Assembly (NCBI GenBank): GCA_037043455.1
Contig: JAWPHD010008281.1
Span: 1 to 64,000, forward strand
Direction: 5' to 3'
Length of the DNA stretch: 64,000 bases
Source: Cyrtodaria siliqua
Taxonomy: Eukaryota; Mollusca; Bivalvia; Adapedonta; Hiatellidae
In this document: in pieces, positions 23,880 through 36,500 of the stretch
How the letters are laid out: the number at the start of each line of letters is the position of its first letter
Position numbering within the stretch: the first letter of the stretch is position 1
The notes under the pieces: model-generated
Database searches by the model: none
Told to the model about the DNA's origin: nothing
What the model saw: the letters and a program-made list of their open reading frames with translations, nothing else
Made by a program: the position numbers and the translations under genes

Positions 23880-24800
23880 TTCCCATTCCATATAAGATTT
23901 ATGAAACTCGTTACGAATTATTTCTCGATCGATTAACTCTCCAACAGGAAAGGCGAGTTAAATATTATAATTCATAACGAGTTTCATCAATCTTATATCA
24001 CCATGTCCATATGTTACCCGTTGATGTGGTGGAAGTAACAACATTCTCCGGTGGAATAACGCCTCGGTGAGGTGTAAATTTACACCGAAGGTAATACAAT
24101 TATTATTTCTTGTTCTTATTTATATATTCCAGAAGTGTGACATAGCCCAAGATGTGGTCCATACATTTTCGAAGACTCGCCTGAACGTTGTTTTGTCTAA
24201 ACGTTTGTTACTTTTTCAAACATTCGATGAAATTATTACTTTTTCTACCCAAACACACTAAAGAGCGTAGAAAAATACAGAAGTTAACCGGTCAGTTGAA
24301 TTAAATCGCGCTGTACATTATTTGGTAAAGTAAATGACACTCTCCTATTTAACGTTTTCAAGTTTGTTTGGTATCTTTACAATCCAGACGTACATCTTTT
24401 TTGTAACGCCATTGATGTGGTGTAGGTACTCTAAAACGAAGTAACGCCTCAGGTCAGGTAGCATTTTAAAGAAACGTTTTTTCTTCTTTTTTTCAAGCAC
24501 ACAAACACGTTTTATCGTCCGCATGTTTCAGCATTTGTTATCTTACCCATATCACGATTAAATTGGATATAGTGGAAATGCTCTGTCCCTTGTTTACGTT
24601 CTTACAATGTAGTCTAGCTGTCATAGACACGCACATGCCTACTGACTGTTAGTGAAAATGTTCTGGAGAATTTCTTATGAACAGTTGTTGTCCCAGCTTT
24701 TCGAAGGAAAAAAGATGCATATATCATATGAGGTGTTGTTTTTCATCAGCGACGGCGACGAAGGTATCAACATTGAGTGCATGGGTTTAGCTCTGTTTCT
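23880..24800 (+). repeat. Left arm of a roughly 6-kb inverted repeat
   Basis: This arm is matched in reverse complement by 29595-29905 (outer part, for example AACGTTGTTTTGTCTAAACG) and 27440-27985 (inner part, for example AATCGCGCTGTACATTAT and GAAACGTTTTTTCTTCTTTT). The order is mirror-like, as expected of a long inverted repeat. A fold-back hairpin (23899-23997) interrupts it. No transposase was seen between the arms apart from the Penelope-like remnant. Confidence 0.8.
23899..23997. repeat. Fold-back hairpin inserted in the left arm
   Basis: AAGATTTATGAAACTCGTTA and TAACGAGTTTCATCAATCTT are inverted arms around a roughly 40-base loop. The opposite arm at about 29840-29860 lacks this block (TTTATATGGAATGGGAAC follows directly), so it is an insertion, with ATAT on either side as a possible target duplication. 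Confidence 0.75.
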
Positions 24801-25266
24801 CTGTAAGAATATACAGTAGAACAACCAAGCTCGTATTTGTATAAGTGGTATAAATGTAGAAGTGTCCGATGGTACAGTTGCCCACAGTGTCAGTTGCACG
24901 ACATATGATAGGCGGATCCCACACCTCTCTTTTCGCCGCCTGAACATTCCCTAAATTGAATAAAGTACTCAATCACTCCTGGGTGATTAATATTTGTTCA
25001 GTCAGTTGCCCCCACCGACGTTCTAATACGCTACCTTCAGCTGCTCCGTAGTCGATCGGTGTAACAGCTCGGACACGGCGTCTCTCTGTATACTGGTAAC
25101 TACGATGCAAAGCTATATATCAGAACAACACATTTTCTTTTATCAAATTCCTTGTTATGTTAGCTCCACATTATCTAGAGTTACTCATAGCCCAACAGTG
25201 TTAGCTATATCTGTTGTTTCTTTATAGTGTATAATACTGTTAGTTAGTAATAGGAGGTATAGTTTA

Positions 25267-25380
25267 TATAAGGCATGGCATGGCATGGCATGGCATGGCG
25301 TGGCGTGGCGTGGCGTGGCGTGAAGGGGTGGGGTGGGGCGGGGAGGAGCGGGGCGGGGCGGGGCGGGGCGGGGCGGGGCT
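25267..25380 (+). repeat. Pentanucleotide microsatellite with graded unit change
   Basis: Runs of GGCAT change to GGCGT, then GGGGT/GGGGA and finally GGGGC, ending GGGGCTGG. This is the most GC- and G-rich point of the window and could form G-quadruplexes in its second half. No gene is associated. Confidence 0.9.
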
Positions 25381-25540
25381 GGACTAGGCAGTGCAGGTCA
25401 AATAGGCTGGCAGGTTAGTAGGTTGGTACTTAATTTCAAATGTTCACTAGACTAAAATGACTGAATAAACAAATACATGGCAAAGAGAGCAGTACACAGT
25501 ACACACATATAATACATGTGTAATAACTGGATAACTTGAA

Positions 25541-27245
25541 ATGGGTTATGGAACTACCGTTTATAGACACATTGCTGGTATCCCTATGGGTACGAACTGT
25601 GCACCCCTTGTCGCAGATTTGTTTTTGTATTGCTATGAAAGAGGGTTCATGTCTTTCACCAGGCAGATGTTATTGAAGCCTTTAATGACACCTCTCGGTA
25701 TCTGGGTGGCATATTGAACATTGACAACCCTTTCTTTTCTACTATGGTTAACAATAAATATTCAAAGAACTTCAACTTTACAAAGCTAATATTCTTGATA
25801 CTAACGCTACTTTTCTCGATTTACATCTCTCTATAGAAAATGGTGAAATAATTAGCAAAATATATGACTCGAGAGATGATTTTAATTTTGATATTGTTAA
25901 TTATCCCCATTAGATGGAGATGTTCCCCGAGCAACTTCTTAAGGGGTCAATGTGTCCCAACTTATTCGTTTTTCTAGAGCTTGTACTCGAGTTGAGGACT
26001 TTAATATTCGTAATCTATATATACTTGGTAAAAAAAGTTTTGGACCAGGGTATATAAAGTCATATAAATATAAAACTAGTGAACAAAATTTAAGTATCTT
26101 TTTTTAGAAACCAAGGTCTAATTGGGTACCAGAAACATTAAATTCCAAACAAGATTTGGTTTAAAAAAAATATCGCGAACACACAAAGGGTCTGTAAAAA
26201 ATGTTGCAAAGTCCATAGAAAGTAACAGTTAACGACACATTCGAGTAACCAATAATATTTTTTTTATTTTTTTCGCAAACTTTCATTGTAAACGATAATT
26301 ATTGTTGATTGTTGATCTATTGTGAATTATCAACTGAGATAATAAGGGTTATGGTCGAATGTCAAGGTTCAGCGATCAATGTACGGGTTCGAACACTGCC
26401 ATGGTCCAAAACTTCTTTTACAGAGTATATAACTAAAAAACTAAAAAGCTGCTCCATCAGAGCTACCGTTACCATAAACTTCGTAAAACCTTTGCAAACA
26501 TTTACTATCGTAACCCTGATCTTCTTTCCAAATATAAAAGTAATTTAAGAACTCTTCTGCGACAAGGACTATCACAACCTGTCTTCTATGGTGACGTGAT
26601 TTACAAACTTCGTAAGATCCTTGGTCATGGTCGCTTTCATATTATCTTTGTTAAACTTTTTAAAAGGTTATCAAAATAGGTTATGACCCTATCATTTTGC
26701 AACGCACTTCATGCTTGGTGGTGGACCCATTTACAGTACGCCACTATGCTTTTCTCTTTAATTGTGCGATGACCGGACAGGCTGTGGACAATATGATGAC
26801 GTCTACCTAAAGTCCAAAAGAACGGTGACGTTTGATGTTTGTCTACAGTATTGTCTTGTCGTGCCCTCAATGGTTTGTTCTTTGTTGTTCTGGCTTCTGC
26901 CAAGTCATTGAGTACCTTTTTTGTGGCTTTCTAGGCTACTGTGTTTTTTTTTGTATTTATATATACACGAGCATCTTTGTGTTTTACTTATATTGCCTAT
27001 TAATGCTGCCTTGTTGTTTAGAGAATAGTTCATGGAGGGGATTTTTTTATTTACACTGTCCCGTTTTATTGCCCAGGATGACAGTAGGATACGTGTGAGG
27101 TTTGGTGCACCTTCTGGTTTAACACCACTCCACCACCATCCCACCCCCTCCACCCACTCACACCCCAGCGTTGTTTCTGTGTGTGTTTTTGGTTGACTGT
27201 CGTCCTTGAATGCTACTTTTCCTGTTCGATTTTATTATAAGGTAT
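25541..27245 (+). mobile_element. Penelope-like element remnant with inactive reverse transcriptase
   Basis: Translated pieces in shifting frames are typical of Penelope-like RTs abundant in molluscs: IAGIPMGTNCAPLVADLFLY (about 25575-25634), SRYLGGILNIDNP (about 25692), NATFLDLHLSIENGEIISKI (about 25802), LRKTF, YKSNLRTLLRQGLSQPVFYG (about 26535-26594), VIYKLRKILGHG, and NCAMTGQAVDNMMTST (about 26761-26808). Several frameshifts and stops break it, and the N-terminal RT motifs are missing. The family's YLDD site (from memory) reads YLGG at 25699-25710. The following 26810-27245 is its 3' end, also found in pieces in the C4-like introns. No GIY-YIG domain was seen. Confidence 0.8.
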
Positions 27246-27424
27246 ACTGAACTCTAATTCCTGTTGAAAACAAACGCTGGTAAGCGGTGTAATTTGTACA
27301 ACCGTTTAACCATTAAATGACAACACGCAGAATAGCGTTCACAACCGTGTGGACATTTTACAAACGATCTGCATAAAATTATCTCGTAACATATTTTCTC
27401 TTTAGCTGATCAATTCTACATTCA

Positions 27425-27985
27425 TCACGTAGGCCTAATCAATCACGCGTGCGTTCCGACGGTGTATTGCATGTCGCTTAGTCACTGAGAAACAGAGCTG
27501 ATCGTATAAACTTAACGTCGATGAAAAATACCACCACACATATGCCCCTTTTTTCTTTTTCGAAAATGTGAGACAACTACTGAATAGGTATTGTCGTTCA
27601 TACGAAATTCTCCATAACATTTTCACTAACAAGTTCGTGTCTATGCCAGCTCAATCTACAGTTGTATGAACGTAAACAAGCTTTCCAATACATATATCGT
27701 TATATGTGTAAACTAACTAATGCCGAAACATGCGGATGATAAAAACGTGTTTGTGTTCTTGAAAAAGAAGAAAAAACGTTTCTTTAAAATGATCTGAGAC
27801 GTTACTTCGTTTTAGAGTTCTAACATCACATGAATGGCGTTACAGATAACACATGACACAAATACGTCTACAAAGTCGTTCTGGATTGTAAAGATACAAA
27901 CAGTGCGTAGAAGAGAGTCATTCACTACATAAAATAATGTACAGCGCGATTTAATGCATATGACCGGTTAACTTTTGCATTTTGC
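27425..27985 (-). repeat. Right arm (inner part) of the 6-kb inverted repeat
   Basis: Reverse complement of about 24285-24800, with moderate divergence (for example GCATGTTTCAGCATT / AATGCCGAAACATGC, AAAATGTTCTGGAGAA / TTCTCCATAACATTTT and CTCTGTTTCTC / GAGAAACAGAG). Confidence 0.75.
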
Positions 27986-29594
27986 TGTGCACTATACACT
28001 GTAAAAAGTATAAGGCAACTTTACACTAAAAATGGTGGCAGCTGTGCTGCCACCATTTTGAGTGTAATTTTTTCCACATAAACACGGAGCTAATTAACTC
28101 CTTGATCATGTTGATTTTGTTGGAAACATAACACCAAAAATGGTGCCACCATTTGTAGGGTAACATTTCTTTAAAATATATGGAGCTAGTATACACTCTT
28201 TTAAGGTTAACGTTTCTCTATTTTCTGGGTTTTCAATACATTTTGTATGGTTAGATATCGTCAAACTAAGGAAACATTATACAAATACACGGGACTAGAT
28301 AACTCCTCGTATTTGTGGTAATGTGACACCATTTGTAGAATAACATTTCCTCAAAATATATGTAACTAGTATACACCCTTTGCAGTTTAATGTTTTGATT
28401 ATCTTGTAGTTTCCCCCAAAATATTTGATTCAGAAAAGCTACAACAAAAACACAACAGAAAAAGCAGAACAAAATCAGATGTTTAAATAAATGTTTTATT
28501 ATTTGAAAAATGGAAACAACGGGGAAAAGATTCTATTGTGAGAACCACCTAAAATCAGTAGATGTCCTTCTTCAGCAGGCTCGACTATTCGATTCATTTG
28601 TCAAAATAACCTGGACATTGATAAAGGTTGATTTGTTTTTCCTTTATATAAGCAGTCACACAGCTTAGTAAAACATGTCAACAATTTCACAAACGTTTCA
28701 CAACAGTTATCAAACCTTGTCCTTTCAGTATGTTAAAACGTTGCATACACGAATAAAATAAAACAAAAGTCTGGGTCGACACAACTGTCTTCTATAGGCG
28801 CTTATATTTAATTGGAGCTCCTCCTATTTGTTCGAACACAATATAAACGTCTTGCAAACGCCTAATAACATCGATCAGTAGTAGATAAAACGCGGTAAAA
28901 ATACACCGTTTAAGCAAACGTTTCCTTTTAATAAGGTAACAAGGAAAGTTCAAACGTTCCCATCAACGAATTGAAGATAGTCAACTTCCTTTTGTTGACA
29001 TCGTAAAACGCTCTGAAACATTAACTAATTTATTCATTTAGTCAAAATTAGCTCATGGAGCATTATTATAAACTTATCCCATTACCTATTTAGACACATA
29101 CGCCTACATACATGTATGGAAAGTTTAAACCCAACCCAACGGTAGGGGTTACATAAAGGTTTGATGAACTGTACTACAGGTCGATGTCGTTATATTTTGC
29201 AAACGGACCATCAATGACTTGTATTGTTTAAATAAATAATTAAAAAATGTGCTTCAAGTTTAAAGTTACCTCTTGGGTGCTATAGAGACAACCATTTTAA
29301 AGGATTCGTTTCCATGTTCTTGGAGAAATGTTATCATAATCCAGATACAAAGTTACGCCTCAGTTTATTCTCTTTAGCTAGCCGTTATAGTGGCAAGACA
29401 TTGCCTAACTTAAAAACATTTACACTTCAGATTGGATAAAGTTTACCCCAAAACAGTGAAGTTTTGCGCGGTGTAAACTTATGTATAAGGTTATACATTA
29501 TTTAGTGTATTTTGCGAGAAAACACCGGCATAAGGAAAATATTTCCCTAAAATTGTTTACACGATAACACTTACTTTTTACTGTTTAGGGGTAT
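27986..29594. mobile_element. Insertion of about 1.6 kb splitting the right arm
   Basis: The left arm is continuous across this point (24240-24300), so 27986-29594 is extra in the right arm. Its ends carry CACTGTAAAAAGTATAAGG (about 27999) and CACTTACTTTTTACTGTTTA (about 29569), loosely inverted. It starts with a strong hairpin at 28023-28065, has a roughly 181-bp direct duplication (28141-28215 and 28322-28395), and shows no ORF with a domain. Confidence 0.55.
28023..28065. repeat. Near-perfect short hairpin
   Basis: ACACTAAAAATGGTGGCAGC and GCTGCCACCATTTTGAGTGT pair around a three-base loop TGT, with one mismatch. The string AATGGTG(C)CACCATT recurs at about 28138-28153. Probably a transposon end rather than an RNA gene. 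Confidence 0.7.
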
Positions 29595-29905
29595 ATTGTG
29601 TTAAGGTAAAAAAAGTTATAATTTCATCGAATGTTTGAAAAACAGACAACCGTTTAGACAAAACAACGTTCAGGCGAGTGGACCACATCTTGCGCTATGT
29701 CACACTTCTGGAATATATAAATAAGAACAAGCAAACAATCATTTTCTTACCTTCGATGCAACTTTACACACCACAGAGGCGTTATTCCACCACAAAATGT
29801 TTTTACTTCCACAACATCAACGGGTAACGTATGGACGGGGTTTATATGGAATGGGAACTTCGTTTTGGTTGAAATGGATAAATGAGTTAATTGCATAAAT
29901 AATCT
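29595..29905 (-). repeat. Right arm (outer part) of the 6-kb inverted repeat
   Basis: Reverse complement of about 23880-24270. Shared strings include CATCGAATGTTTGA, AACAACGTTCAGGCGAGT and CATATAAACCCC-like flank. It lies about 400 bp upstream of the PAN3 start codon. Confidence 0.75.
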
Positions 29906-30316
29906 AAATTTGTGCTTTGAAAAAATAAGTCCGAAAAACAAGTCGCGCGCTCCAAATTTCAATTTAAAAATGTATTTCGCACGCTTTAAATCTTAGTTTT
30001 AAAAATCTGAGGATTTTGTGTTAAAAAGTTTTGGCAGGCCTGCCTTGTTAAGATGTATAATAACTCATTGATGGATCAGCGCCCCCAATGTCAAATAGTC
30101 TAAGGGGCACAACTCATACAACGAGATTAAAATGGTATAAGCGACTATACCCACAGTTCAATTTTTTAAGCATGCGCATTGATGACCAACATTGAGTGAA
30201 CTCGTTCAAAATAGAAAAGAAAGAAAAACAGTGAACATAAACTTGAATATTTCACAGTGATTTGAAAGACTGACACTTTGCAATTCATGAAACAATAACA
30301 GGTGCATTGTTTTATC
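29906..30316 (+). other. 5' flank and leader of PAN3
   Basis: AT-rich with no clear TATA box or initiator that I would call. It must contain the 5' UTR unless an upstream non-coding exon exists. No splice acceptor is needed, because the frame opens with an ATG at 30317. Confidence 0.4.
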
Positions 30317-30521
30317 ATGACAAGTGCGGTTCCTGTAGGGAAAAAACCCGCACTTTGCAGATATTTCATGAGCTCAGGCTCTTGTTCGTACGGAGACGAC
30401 TGTCAATTTCTTCATCAAAACCCGATCTCTTTTCAACAACAGCAGCCACCAAATTTTCCAAATCCATATGTGAATGGACCATCGCATCATAACGGCACAG
30501 GCAATGGTCACGATTTAATAG
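30317..30521 (+). CDS. PAN3: PAN3 exon 1: CCCH zinc finger
   Basis: ATG at 30317, chosen because it opens a short N-terminus (MTSAVPVGKKPA) directly before the finger CRYFMSSGSCSYGDDCQFLH (C-X8-C-X5-C-X3-H). Donor ATAG|GTTTGT, phase 1. The finger binds poly(A)-containing RNA in studied PAN3 proteins. Some animal orthologues have a longer N-terminus; an in-frame GTG, not ATG, lies upstream at 30302. Confidence 0.92.
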
Positions 30522-33500
30522 GTTTGTATTTCTGCGCGAAGTTGACAATGCCGAGATCGGATGTTTTAGCTGAAGTCGCTTGTGAAAACAACTCGTGTCG
30601 TGAAATTGGGTCATGGTCTCTGATCTATTTTTGGCACAGATAAATGGTATAAAGATTGATCAGCATACATGTCTGCACTATAAACCCAATCTCTAAACAT
30701 ACGACTGAGCATTATTTGAATTTATATGAATTAGATATTATGAACAGATCCATGGAAAGAAACCGTGTTGATTCAATAAAATCTGCTGAGTAATCTATTA
30801 TCTTAGCCTTGGTATAAGTAGACAGAAGCAACGGTTGACCGTAATGGTGATATAACAGTTTTACAAGGTTACTTTTGTTCTTAACTTTCCATATACACAT
30901 GCCGGTGTGCTATAAGCTTCTCTTAAAATTAAGGCTGCTACCCAGGTCTTTTTTTCCTTATATAACAGATGCCGTTAAACCGTGTCTTACCCTTGCAAAA
31001 TATGCATGTTTTCCCCCCTAAATGTCTTGTTTACCCCCTTGAAACCAGTTGTTAGCTGTTATAAACAATAAAGAGCGTGATCTTTCTACCGGTTGTAACA
31101 AGTTTACGGTGGGGCATTTTCAGCAAGGTTACTCGAGTACGGAAATATGTTGGATGAATATCGTAAGCGCGAACATCAATGAGTAGCCTACAGTAAATAT
31201 GGCTTCAGTGTAAATATGGGTTCAGTCAAATTCACCGTATTTCTATGGCATCGGTTTTCAAATCATGACCAAATTGCAGTGATTTTGTTACCTGCGCATC
31301 CCGCATAATTAACTGGATTCTAAGCAGAGTAACTAAACTCAAACTTTTGCCAGGACTCATTAAAATTTGAAAATCTTTGATTTTTATGCTGAAACAGCTA
31401 ACGAAGCACTCTAAAGTGTTAGGACAAAAAAAAAACTGTGTTTCCGGTGGCCCGACCTACACTATTTTTAAGAGGCCGACCTTAAAACTAACAATAGCAA
31501 TTAAACTGTACGCACTATGCTGAATAAATATTGTGTGTACTAATTACACTGTATCCCCTACATGCTGCGCTGCGCCGAAACTAAGCACAACACAGGAAGT
31601 GTGCATATCCAAATGGTTTATTTTTATAGTACAGGTAATGTTTATAAATGTAAACACAAAAGTTAAAAAGTCGGCGTGTCTTTTTAATGAAGAATACGTT
31701 TCTAATCAGTTTCTATTAACAACTGTATTTACATGTATTCATAATTTTGCATTGCAGAGATGTTGAGATTTTATTTTATTTTCAGTAGGTGATAAAACTT
31801 GTGTTACTCGGTTTTTATCCTTAGGTTCTATAGTAAAATAAAAATCTTTGGCAGAGTAAAAAGATGATAATTTTGAAGATTTTGATTTTAAAAGATACAT
31901 ATATTGAACCAATTTGCATGAATGTGCTTGAAATATGCAGGGTTTTAAAAGAATCACACTGTAGATACCTTAATTTTAACAGTAAATTTGGTTGAACATC
32001 AAGGATAAAGACGGAGTTTATCACCTACCAGAATGTATTGGTTAGTTCTTATTTCTGGTCACTGATTGGTCAGTTTTTTTGATGATGCTCTATCAAAATG
32101 ATGAATTTATCTCATAAACCCCATACAAGTTGATGATACAACTGAAAGTTTCTCTGTGATGTCAGTTTACCTAGATATTTGTGATAAATCATTGTACAGA
32201 ACAAATTTAAAAAAATGTGTTCATAAAAAGTTTTAGCCTCTTAAAAATAGGGTCGGTCAGGCCACTGGAAACACAGGTATTTATTTTTTTGGCCTGACCA
32301 AAGATACCATTGATCATGTTGATCAGATATATTAATAAATCACAGACTAGTAAAACTGGTTACAAATAATGATCAATGGGAATAATATCCAGCAATTCTA
32401 CTTCAATGGAAATGTTCTGTCGCTGTAAAGCCGATAGTAGGAACCGCATCTTGGCTAGTGTTGGGAATCGGCTGATAATTCATGATTGATCATCAGAATA
32501 TTTAATCGACCGATGATTGATCATTAATCGATTAAACATGGCTGCTATTAGAGACAAGTGTAAGCCTTTTTCACATTTCAAGTATGTTCTGGTAATAAAG
32601 AAACTGAATGAAATTGACCAACATATATTTTAAAAAATAAGTTGTGATACTCACTATAAATATATGATTACTTGTCGCAAAATTACAACTCATTTTATTT
32701 CTTGTATATTTTAATTAGGCCTAACAAAAAAATATGTGTGTTTCCGGTTTCCCAACCTACCCTACTTTTTCACCGCGGACCCTAAATATTTTAAGCAAAA
32801 AAATAAATAAATAATAATTAAAAAAGAAAATATTACAATCAAACAACAAATATTTTTATTCAGATGATAATTTTATTAGCCAGAGTTGTTAAGCATCTAA
32901 TCTGGATCCAGACTGTTTGAAAAGGTTATCAAGAAGTTGCCTTAGTACAAAAATGGCATAATATATGCGAACAATATATCTAAAAAAAATACTTTTTCCT
33001 ACCTACCTACCCTAACTTTTTGACGGTGTGAAACCAGAAACACACATTTTTTTTTTTTAAGCCTTAGTGCAAGAGAATGAAATAAGCCATAATTTTCAAC
33101 AACTGAGTAAAGTAGATGAAAAATTGGAATTGATAAATCAGATCAAAGGCATAACTGATCAATGATCAATAATATGGATACTTCACATAGAAACTCGGAT
33201 TTCGCCAACTAATAGTTAAGGACAAGAATGACTTCAACCTAGAAAAAAATTACCGGTGTAATTTCGACTTGGTGAACTCCGAGTTTCTTTGTGCAGTATC
33301 ATGGCTTAAGCTTGCCAGTCGTTTTTCATGTCTACAGCTGATTTCCACTCTGAGTAGTTTTGTCAGCAAACTCCGCGTAAGAACTTCGTTACTACATTCA
33401 TCACGAGGTGTGGGGCCATCCTTAAAAAAAATTGGTTTGCTGTGCTCCGACTCAAAAAGATTTTGGTGGGAAGGTAGGTAGGTGAATAATTTTTTCCCCC

Positions 33501-36500
33501 AAAGATAGTAAAAACATAAGAAATTAATGGAAAAACATTCTTAAAATAGCAACAAAAAAAAAGTTGAAAGAATTGCAATAAAAAGTTTTGGGTAGGGCTC
33601 TTTTTAGTGAGTAGGTCGAGCACAGCAAACCAGCAATTTTTTACGGATGGCCTGAAAGTGTAAAGTGTGTGTTTCGCATGAACTGTACTGTAAACTTGCA
33701 GAGTGCTTTGTTCTCTCATTTTGGAACACATTTTTGAGAAGGAAAGTTCATTAGAACAGAACATATTCTGCATAGTTTATATTTCCAATTGAAAAAGCTT
33801 GACTGCTGTAAACTTATGAAAGCTTGACTGCTGTAAACTTATGGTTTTTTTTACAACACAAAAAATGTTGCAGTATTTACCGGACAGATGTATAGGCTGT
33901 AGCAGGCCAATCATTTGAGCAATGCAGATGGAAAGTTGCTAGTTGGGTATATACTAGCTATAAATGTTTACAACTGTTTTTGTTTTTATTAGCTCTACTG
34001 ATCAGAGATCAGCAGAGCTTATGCCGTGGTGCGGCGTCCGTCCGTCTGTCCGTTAACTTTTATTTGTAGCGACTACTCCTCTGAAACTACTGGATGGATA
34101 TTCATAAAACTTTACAGAAATGTTGCCCATGAAGTCTAGTTGATCCTAGCAAAAATTCATGTTGATGTGAAATCCAAGATGGCCGCCAAAGCTAAAAATA
34201 GATTTTTTAAATTCAAGTTTGTAGCGACTACTTCTTGAAAACTATAAGTGATATTGATATGGGACTTTTTCTAAAATGATCAGCATGACATGATGTTGGT
34301 CCTTGTCGAAAATCGTTTTTATTCGACGTTAAACATGGCTGCCAGCGGCCATCTTTGTTTACATAGAGTTATATAATGAAAACTTGTAGCGACTACTCCT
34401 CTGAAACTACTTGACGGATTTTCATGAAACTTCACAGGAATGTTGCTCTTGATGTCTAAATGATCCTTGCAAAATTTCAGGTCGGCCGGAAATTCAAGAT
34501 GGCCGCCACGGCTAAAAATAAATTTTCAAAATACAAGTTTGTAGCGACTACTTCTTGAAAACTATAAATGATATTGATATGGGACTTTTTCTAAAATGAT
34601 CAGCATGACATGATGTTGGTCCTCAGGGGACAAAATATATTTTACTGTATACTCGTCCTGTAGGACAAGTGCCATTGACATATTACTCGTCCTTATAGGA
34701 TGTTTACTCGTCCTGCTCTGACTGTAAATGTTCATAAGTCAAAGCAGTCAGATACCGTCATTTAACACTATTATATATAAATAAAACAAAGGGAAACATC
34801 AGAATGTGTTGTTTTTTTCTTTATATAAATCAATGAAAATTATGAAACTTTGACCAGTATTATAGATGATTATATTCATATTTATACTCTATAGTTCACT
34901 ACAGTCTGATCATGGCCATTACAATTACTCTGGCATGGTAATTATTTTCCCCCTTTTCCTGTGAAAAATTCCCTCATAATTTTTTTTTTAATAATAATAA
35001 AAATATTAGAAAATGCTAAACTACAATACAGGAAAACAGCATACTTTTTGCAATTCCCCTTCCTGAAGGCCCTGCCTGGCCTCAGTCACCTAAAAGCTGA
35101 CTAGTGCCCTTAAAGATTCCCCCGTGAAAGTGTTATTTGTATAACATTAAATACTGTAACGTTCGCGCTCCGTAAAATTAGAACGGGAGCCGCATTTTAG
35201 AATGTCCCAAAACCGCAATGCGTCAATTTCCCAATATCCTGTTGACTTAAATTGCATTTTCTCGTTGAATAAACAGAGTTGCGACTATTTACTGCATTTA
35301 ATCGCTTAATAAACTGTAAGAACTATTTTCTTTGTTGTTGTTTTCTACTGAAATGTTACTCGTCCTCTCGGACGACCGATTCATGTGTTTCACTCGTCCA
35401 GATTTGAATTTCACTCGTCAATACGAGCGGACGAGTGGAATTTTCGTGCCCTGGTCCTTATCAAAAATCGTTTTGATTCGACGTTAAACGTGGCTGCCAG
35501 CGGCCATCTTTGTTTACATAGAGTTATATAGTAAAAACTTGTAGCGACTACTCCTCTGAAACTACTTGGCGGATTTTCATGAAACTTTACAGGAATGTTG
35601 CTCTTAATGTCTAATTGATCCTAGCAAAATTTCAGATCGGCCAGAAATTCAAGATGACTGCCACAGTTAAAAATAGATTTTTAAAAAATAAGTTTGTAGC
35701 GACTACTTCTTGAAAACTATAAGTGATATTGATATGGGCCTTTTTCTAAAATGATCAGCATGACATGATGGTTATCCGAGTCGAACATTATTTTGATTCG
35801 ACATTAAACATGGCTGCCAGTGGCCATCTTTGTTTACATAGAGTTATATAATGAAAACTTGTAGCGACTACTCCTCTGAAACAACTTGACGGATTTTCAT
35901 GAAACTTCACAGAAATGTTGCTCTTGATGTCTAATTGATCCTGGCAAAATTTCAGGTCGGCCGGAAATTCAAGATGGCCACCATGGCTAAAAATAGATTT
36001 TCAAAATGCAAGTTTGTAGCGACTACTTCTTGAAAACTATAAGTGATATTGATATGGGACTTTTTCTAAAATGATCAGCATTACATGATGTTGGTCCTTG
36101 TCAAAAATCATTTTGATTAGATGTTAAACATGGCTGTCAGCGGCCATCTTTGTTTACATAGAATTATATAATGAAAACTTGTAGCGACTACTCCTCTGAA
36201 ACTTCTTGACGGATTTTCATGAACTTCACAGGAATGTTGCTCTTGATGTCTAATTGATCCTAGCAAAATATCAGGTCGGCCGGAAATTCAAGATGGCCGC
36301 CACGGCTAAAAATAAATTTTCAAAAAACAAGTTTGTAGCGACTACTTCCTGAAATCAAAATCAATCAGTAGAGCTTCAAGGTCATTGACCTCTTGTTATC
36401 CAAGCAATTGATCGTGTTTGCCAGTGATAATTTCATTTTCATGTTTTGACTGCGTAGTGTTCTTTCCCTTAGATTTGTGTGGTGCTTACCGTCATTTATC

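Noticed and set aside
24675..24972. Open frames in the left arm of the 6-kb inverted repeat
   Set aside because: The opposite arm does not preserve the frames and no domain was seen.
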